Shown here: one piece after another, positions 6,347 through 10,426 of the stretch
Numbering within the stretch: position 1 is the stretch's first letter
Layout of the letters: each line of letters opens with the position of its first letter
NCBI GenBank assembly: GCA_964539665.1
Contig: CAZIKB010000176.1
Location: forward strand, 1 to 10,426
DNA from: CAZIKB01 sp964539665
GTDB lineage: Bacteria > Zhuqueibacterota > Zhuqueibacteria > Oceanimicrobiales > Oceanimicrobiaceae
DNA: 10,426 nt
Direction of reading: 5' to 3'
Position numbers and translations under genes: made by a program
Notes under the pieces: generated by a model
What the model was told of the DNA's origin: nothing
Seen by the model: the letters and a program-made list of their open reading frames with translations, nothing else
Database searches by the model: none

Positions 6347-7659
6347 TGTTTAGAATCGTACAACCTGACATAATTTACCGAACCGCAGCCATAAAACATA
6401 AAATGTAAACCAATGATCCTGCCAGCGGTTTTCTGGTAACTAAGTTCATGAATCAATTTGCCGTTGAGCAGGATTCTTACAAAACGATCCTTTACTTCGC
6501 AGCGTAAATCATTCCAATTCGATAAATCGCTGCCAAATGCAGATAAATCATTTTCTCTGCCGTGAACCCAGACATCTATGAATTTGACACTCGCATTTCC
6601 CACGAGACCGGGAATGGTTAATGGAATAATCATTCTGCCGTTTTCGCACATAATGATTACGCCTGAATACTGGCCTGTGAGTCCTCCTTCTTCTAAATTA
6701 TTTTTTAACCGGGTCTCTAAAACAAAATTGTCTCCGTCAAGGTTATTAAAATCCCGAACATTGAAATAGCTTACAATATATTCGTTTTTTGATAGGTTGA
6801 TTTTGTTTGACTCAAGTGTTGTCGGACTTACATATAGCTTGCCTTTTTTGACAATATCTTTTTGGGGGATATAAAATGGAATGGCATCATTTAATTTGTA
6901 CCGAACAATGCCTAACCAGCCATCAGTGGTAACGTGGATATTATGTTGTTTTATCACTTCATCATCTACTACAAGTTTTGCTTTGTGAAATCCGGGATAA
7001 TAATATACGCTTGTATGGTGTTGCTTGTCTGTCGTGATATGAGCTCTTCTTTTAGTGTTCCAGGATTGCTGGATAAAAACACTGTCGGATTGAATCATGG
7101 AAATATCATAATTAAAAATGACTGTATTCGGAAGACCGCTTGTTACGACTTTTTTACTGGTAAATATCGCGGTGTTATAATTTGTTGGCGATTTGAAGGA
7201 GTGCAATGCTGTGAAAAAAAACAGCGCTGCGCTAACGATACAGAGTAAGATAATAATCAGGGCGCGGTATCGATAAATTGGACTATCCCCGTTGACGATT
7301 TTCAAGTAAAAATTTGATCTCTTTTGACTGAATTTTTGAGCTGCAGTTTCAACTTTGGTGTCAGTTGCATATTCCTGCTTAATGACCTCGATTTGATTCT
7401 TTTTAAAATCGAGCCAATTTTTGAAATCAAGAAACTTCGCCAGGGCATCCAGTGTGCTTTGGTGGGGAGTGCCTTCGTAATCTTTATTCCACAATCTTTT
7501 GACAGTTGAGAGACTGAGCAATATTTTCGTTGTTTCAAAGATGAGCTCGCACAAATATTCATAATCTCGCTGTTTCCAGTCCTGGCTGTCCTGCCAGTTC
7601 AATTTTGATTCAATCAATACTTTGCATCGATCAATATAATTTTTCTCTGTTATATGCAT
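6313..7659 (-). CDS. Single-pass transmembrane one-component regulator with HTH-like head and LamG-like sensor
   Basis: Residue numbers count from an upstream GTG at 7668 (451 aa); the ATG chosen here is residue 4 and gives 448 aa. Residues 10-90 match an N-terminal domain widespread in Bacteroidota regulators: a W-x-x-S-x-D-W segment (25-31), an HTH-like ILLSLSTVKRLWNK (49-62) and STLDALAKFLDFKNWLDF (71-88). A linker leads to one transmembrane helix (about 136-156). The periplasmic part has a beta-sandwich (about 165-260, PKD-like) and a C-terminal concanavalin/LamG-like domain (about 265-447), with SNWNDLRCEV and ILLNGKLIHEL strands. This implies sensing of an extracytoplasmic ligand, possibly a glycan, with the signal passed to DNA by the same protein, as in ToxR/CadC-type regulators. 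It diverges from the LamG/SMP-30 gene, its likely target. DNA binding is inferred; family and topology are well supported. Confidence 0.78.
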   Translation of the reverse strand: MHITEKNYIDRCKVLIESKLNWQDSQDWKQRDYEYLCELIFETTKILLSLSTVKRLWNKDYEGTPHQSTLDALAKFLDFKNWLDFKKNQIEVIKQEYATDTKVETAAQKFSQKRSNFYLKIVNGDSPIYRYRALIIILLCIVSAALFFFTALHSFKSPTNYNTAIFTSKKVVTSGLPNTVIFNYDISMIQSDSVFIQQSWNTKRRAHITTDKQHHTSVYYYPGFHKAKLVVDDEVIKQHNIHVTTDGWLGIVRYKLNDAIPFYIPQKDIVKKGKLYVSPTTLESNKINLSKNEYIVSYFNVRDFNNLDGDNFVLETRLKNNLEEGGLTGQYSGVIIMCENGRMIIPLTIPGLVGNASVKFIDVWVHGRENDLSAFGSDLSNWNDLRCEVKDRFVRILLNGKLIHELSYQKTAGRIIGLHFMFYGCGSVNYVRLYDSKHQIAFEDEFTK

Positions 7660-7665
7660 TGGATG

Positions 7666-7671
7666 CACCTT
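7666..7671 (-). promoter_or_regulatory. Ribosome binding site that decides the regulator's start
   Basis: On the minus strand AAGGTG (7671-7666) precedes ATG 7659 by six bases. The in-frame GTG at 7668 is part of this AAGGTG and has no purine-rich site of its own upstream. This favours the ATG as true start. Confidence 0.55.
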
Positions 7672-7858
7672 GACATTTTTGTGTAATCATCAATTTGAAT
7701 TGGTACTATCATAATATAAACAAATAAACCTGGATTTGAAATGAATAATATTTGAATGAAAAATGAATGTAATATAAACTCCTGCAAGTATATCTTTATT
7801 TAAACTTTTTACGTATATTTTTTCTTGATGTGTCAAGAAATCAGTTTTTATATAAATG
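7672..7858. promoter_or_regulatory. Divergent AT-rich promoter region
   Basis: This spacer must hold promoters for both divergent genes. It is very AT-rich and contains the decamer TAATATAAAC twice (near 7711 and 7771), each a possible -10-like element. A TTGATG at 7825-7830 with TATATA at 7849-7854 (18-base spacing) could form a plus-strand promoter, but would leave a leader of only about ten bases. No box pair is convincing enough to call individually. Confidence 0.4.
7821..7840. promoter_or_regulatory. Perfect 8-bp inverted repeat, candidate operator or leader hairpin
   Basis: TTTCTTGATGTGTCAAGAAA is a perfect 8-bp inverted repeat around a 4-base centre (TGTG). It lies 31 bases before the start codon of the plus-strand gene. 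Its size and symmetry fit a dimeric regulator site; the divergently encoded HTH-like regulator is the obvious candidate. It would also fold as an RNA hairpin if transcribed. Confidence 0.42.
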
Positions 7859-7866
7859 AAGGAAGG
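7859..7866 (+). promoter_or_regulatory. Ribosome binding site of the LamG/SMP-30 gene
   Basis: AAGGAAGG lies five bases before ATG 7872 and supports that start over the internal ATG at codon 9. Confidence 0.55.
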
Positions 7867-7871
7867 TTAAA

Positions 7872-9815
7872 ATGATAAGAAAATATATATTCAAAATGAT
7901 AACGAGAATATTAGCGTCCCTTTTTTTATCGTTATTTGCAGTTAACGCTTTTGCTCAAAATGAAATTGTCAATTTTGAACCAGACTACTGGCAGCTTGTA
8001 AATGCTGAAGTTGTCGACCATCTCGGTAGGAAAAGTTTATTCGGCAGTGCAATTTTAAAAGATGTGGAATTTGAGAATGGCGTCATCGAAGTTGACATCG
8101 CTTTGGACGGCGACCGGGCTTATCCAGGAGTCATCTTCCGAATGCAGTCGGAAGAAAATTTTGAACGATTTTACATTCGTCCGCACCGGGCCGGGTTATA
8201 TTCTGACGCCCTCCAGTACATGCCTGTAATAAACAAGGTAGGCGGCTGGCAGTTGTACAGTGGAGAAGGATTTACGAATAGCGCAGTCATTCCTGCAAAT
8301 CAATGGAACCATCTTAAACTGGAAATACATGGCACTCAGGCACGAGTGTACTGGAATGATAATGAAAAGCCTGCTTTGGTAATAAATGATCTAAAACATG
8401 GCAACAGTAAAGGAAAGATTGCGCTCTTAAAAGGCGTAGGCAAGGCCAAAGTGTATTTCTCCAATTTCAAATACAGAGTTGATGACCATCTCAAATTCGA
8501 TGCTCCCCCTGCATTAGAAACTCCTCCTGGAATGATTATGGAGTGGGAGATTTCGAAGATTTTCCCGGCCAAAGAAATTGACATTGAATTGCAGCAATAC
8601 CCTCGATTTTTCAGTATCTTTTTTGCCAATTGGCAAAAAGTGACTGCTGAACCGTCTGGTCTGGTCGATATAGCCAGATACGTCACAAGAGCTGGCCAGG
8701 CACCGGAATTGGTTTTCGCGAGAACTGTTTTTAATTCAGAAAAAAAGCAGGAATTCAAACTCTCGTTCGGATACAGCGACGAGATCACCATCTATCTCAA
8801 TGGCAAGAGATTGTATTATGGGATGAGCGCCTATCAGTCACGGGACGGCTCATTTCTTGGAGTGGTAGGAATGAATGACGTTGTGTATTTGAATGCAGAA
8901 AAGGGTCGGAATGAAATATTCATGATCATAAAAGAGTCCTTTGGCGGCTGGGGATTTATGGCTAAAGCCGATCCTCCGCTCACTCCACCGGTCGAAGATA
9001 ATACCCGGCTCACGAAAGTCTGGGAGTCATCTCAGGAGCTCCTCACGCCAGAATCGGTACTCTATGATCCAAAGCGCGAAATTCTATATGTGACCAGCTT
9101 CAATACTCAGTTCAAGAATGATGCTCCGGAAGCAGAGTATGTTGGATATATCTCGAAGCTCAGTCTTGATGGAAAAATCATCAAGGAAAAATGGGTGTCT
9201 CCGCTGCATGCACCTGCTGGAATGGCCATCTACAAAGATAAACTCTACACTGCCGAGAGGCGAAAATTAACCGAGATTGATCTTAAATCAGGCAAGATCC
9301 TGAACCGTTTTCCGATACCGAATTGTGATTTCCCCAACGATCTGACAATTGACAGGAAAGGCAATATCTATATTACGGACACATCGCCTTCTGATTGGAC
9401 GGCCAGCAAAATACATAAATTTTCTAAAGGTAAATTTGAAGTCTGGCTGGAAGCGTATGATACCTGGCGACCCAACGGTATCTTTTTACATGGCGATAAA
9501 CTCCTGTTTGGCGGCAACGCGGGAGATCCATTCTTGAAAGCCGTCGATATCAAGACGAAGAAGATCGAAAACATCGCCAGTCTCGGAGCGGGTGTGATTG
9601 ATGGAATCCGAGTCCTCAACAATGGCAATTATCTTGTTTCCCACTGGGAAGGTCCGCTTTTTATAATTACGTCAGCCGGTGAGGTGACGAAAATAATGAA
9701 TGCGACAGGGGATTTCAATGTAGCTGACTTCGAGTACATTAAAGAGAAAAAACTTCTTATCATCCCGACGTTTCTTAAAAAGAAAGTTATGGCATTTAAG
9801 TTGACAGAATCTTAG
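7872..9815 (+). CDS. Secreted three-domain protein: LamG/GH16-like, beta-sandwich, SMP-30/gluconolactonase propeller
   Basis: The 647-residue product has a signal peptide (1-29: MIRKYIFK basic start, ILASLFLSLFAV core, AFAQ cleavage site). Residues 30-205 form a concanavalin-like domain of the LamG/3-keto-disaccharide hydrolase type (GVIFRMQSEENFERFYIRPH, then NQWNHLKLEI and KVYFSNFKYR). Residues 215-368 look like a galactose-binding-type beta-sandwich (GLVDIARYV, TIYLNGKRLYYG). Residues 375-645 form an SMP-30/gluconolactonase-like propeller (ILYVTSF, KLYTAERR, GNIYITDTS, LLFGGN). Its four expected metal/substrate ligands are E394 (TPES), N489 (FPNDL), N535 (RPNGI) and D577 (VIDGIR). The protein is expected in the periplasm or outside the cell, acting on or binding a sugar or sugar lactone; lactonase activity is plausible but unproven, since this fold also includes non-catalytic and other hydrolases. 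It diverges from the LamG-containing regulator, which probably controls it. No other gene follows within the window. Confidence 0.82.
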   Translation: MIRKYIFKMITRILASLFLSLFAVNAFAQNEIVNFEPDYWQLVNAEVVDHLGRKSLFGSAILKDVEFENGVIEVDIALDGDRAYPGVIFRMQSEENFERFYIRPHRAGLYSDALQYMPVINKVGGWQLYSGEGFTNSAVIPANQWNHLKLEIHGTQARVYWNDNEKPALVINDLKHGNSKGKIALLKGVGKAKVYFSNFKYRVDDHLKFDAPPALETPPGMIMEWEISKIFPAKEIDIELQQYPRFFSIFFANWQKVTAEPSGLVDIARYVTRAGQAPELVFARTVFNSEKKQEFKLSFGYSDEITIYLNGKRLYYGMSAYQSRDGSFLGVVGMNDVVYLNAEKGRNEIFMIIKESFGGWGFMAKADPPLTPPVEDNTRLTKVWESSQELLTPESVLYDPKREILYVTSFNTQFKNDAPEAEYVGYISKLSLDGKIIKEKWVSPLHAPAGMAIYKDKLYTAERRKLTEIDLKSGKILNRFPIPNCDFPNDLTIDRKGNIYITDTSPSDWTASKIHKFSKGKFEVWLEAYDTWRPNGIFLHGDKLLFGGNAGDPFLKAVDIKTKKIENIASLGAGVIDGIRVLNNGNYLVSHWEGPLFIITSAGEVTKIMNATGDFNVADFEYIKEKKLLIIPTFLKKKVMAFKLTES

Positions 9816-10059
9816 AAAGCCTGAAAGCATGGTTTCAAAGCAAAAGTAAAAATGATCGACAGCAAATAAGTGGTCGCGACATTTTGCTGAAGTGTGCACT
9901 CAGAAGTATTTCAAGGTAAGTTTTGTTGGCAGAAAATTATTACTTAACCTAATCAATTCTTAACGCGGCAATGCAGTAAACCGAAATGCGAAATTCGCAA
10001 AACGGAACTCCAAAGTTAGCTTAGTGCATCGTTTCATAAATACGGTTACAAATCATTAG
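9816..10059. other. Gene-free stretch downstream of the SMP-30 gene
   Basis: No coding frame or strong terminator is visible. Small hairpin candidates exist: TGAAA/TTTCA around 9822-9837 and GCGAA/TTCGC at 9988-9998, but neither is followed by a proper T run. Confidence 0.35.
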
Positions 10060-10060
10060 A

Positions 10061-10087
10061 CAGGATTTACAGGATTAACGAGATAAT
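10061..10087. repeat. Short 9-bp tandem repeat
   Basis: Three units follow in a row: CAGGATTTA (10061-10069), CAGGATTAA (10070-10078) and a degenerate CGAGATAAT (10079-10087). Short tandem arrays of this CAGGATTTA type occur scattered between genes in many bacterial genomes. No function is evident here. Confidence 0.5.
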
Positions 10088-10154
10088 GGGCATCCCGTTT
10101 ATCAGGTAAGCCTCGGAGTAATTTGATTTTCAACCATTTACCGGGGCTTCTTCA

Positions 10155-10325
10155 CGGTTATCCATTTTGCTCCGCAATCTTCTAATATTGTCATTCTGAG
10201 CGACTGGAAGGAGCGAAGAATCTCATACCATTAGGCTTGACACAGAGAATAATGAATAGTGGTCATAGATTCTTCAGTCGCTCCTCTCCTTCAGAAGGAC
10301 ATTTTCGGAGTTAAGTGGATAACCG
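10155..10325. repeat. Nested imperfect inverted-repeat element (MITE/REP-like)
   Basis: Two sets of inverted arms are nested. The outer arms (10155-10174, CGGTTATCCATTTTGCTCCG, and 10306-10325) match at 17 of 20 positions when one is reversed. The inner arms (10189-10223, starting TGTCATTCTGAG, and 10267-10301, starting AGATTCTTCAGTCGCTCC) match at 26 of 35. The 43-base centre has no coding frame. The inner arms belong to a familiar intergenic repeat type, TGTCATTCTGAGCG...GAAGAATCT. The whole 171 bp would fold into one long hairpin in DNA or RNA. It is probably a non-autonomous mobile repeat; it could also end transcription arriving from either side. Confidence 0.65.
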
Positions 10326-10395
10326 GAAGGCTTCTTTTTTAAAACCTATTCATAGCAGTTCGGGAAGTGATACTGAAAGCAATAGTTTCCCTGGC

Positions 10396-10423
10396 ACAAG
10401 TGATTTCTTTGGTGAAATCTTGT
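10396..10423. terminator. Hairpin at the window edge, possible terminator
   Basis: ACAAG-TG-ATTTC pairs with GAAATCTTGT, giving a 10-bp stem with a two-base bulge and a short loop. There is no long T run within the window. It could end a convergent gene lying to the right, or be another small repeat. Confidence 0.2.
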
Positions 10424-10426
10424 ACC

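Noticed and set aside
8336..8791. 151-codon minus-strand frame inside the SMP-30 gene
   Set aside because: It lies entirely antisense to a gene with clear domains and has no family pattern of its own.
9815..9850. Intrinsic terminator just after the SMP-30 gene
   Set aside because: Only a 5-bp stem (TGAAA/TTTCA) is present and no T run follows on the plus strand.

Overview
The window (about 10.4 kb, AT-rich) looks like chromosomal DNA of a Bacteroidota or other FCB-group bacterium. The signs are PorT/PorV-like outer-membrane barrels, carboxypeptidase-regulatory-like (CarboxypepD_reg) domains, a single-pass regulator of the type common in Bacteroidota, and intergenic inverted repeats starting with TGTCATT(C/T). 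The phylum is inferred; no RNA or ribosomal marker is present.

Layout. 39-530 (+): a stand-alone receiver protein with an intact phosphorylation site. 531-1370: no intact gene, but a degenerate inverted repeat (664-768) and, on the minus strand, what reads as a decayed type II toxin-antitoxin pair (antitoxin 898-1084 with a one-base frameshift, toxin remnant about 780-922). 5856-1371 (-): a tight three-gene unit encoding (i) a secreted protein joining an N-terminal outer-membrane barrel to a complete subtilisin-like protease, (ii) a small membrane-anchored CarboxypepD_reg-like protein, and (iii) a second outer-membrane barrel with its own N-terminal beta domain. The first two genes are 9 nt apart and the last two overlap by 8 nt. 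5857-6312: spacer ending in a short coding-like relic (6179-6346).

7659-6313 (-) and 7872-9815 (+) are divergent genes sharing a ~210 bp AT-rich spacer with a perfect 8-bp inverted repeat. The first encodes a membrane-spanning one-component regulator: cytoplasmic HTH-like head, one helix, and a periplasmic part ending in a LamG/concanavalin-like domain. The second encodes an exported three-domain protein: LamG/GH16-like, beta-sandwich, and SMP-30/gluconolactonase propeller with its metal ligands. The pair looks like a sensor and its carbohydrate- or lactone-processing target. 9816-10426: gene-free, with a 9-bp tandem repeat, a nested MITE/REP-like inverted repeat (10155-10325) and a hairpin at the window edge.

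How they fit together. The three-gene unit is probably one envelope assembly with a surface or periplasmic protease; the divergent pair is probably a substrate-sensing module. Both are inferences from domains and gene order. No mobile-element transposase, tRNA, rRNA or CRISPR array was seen.
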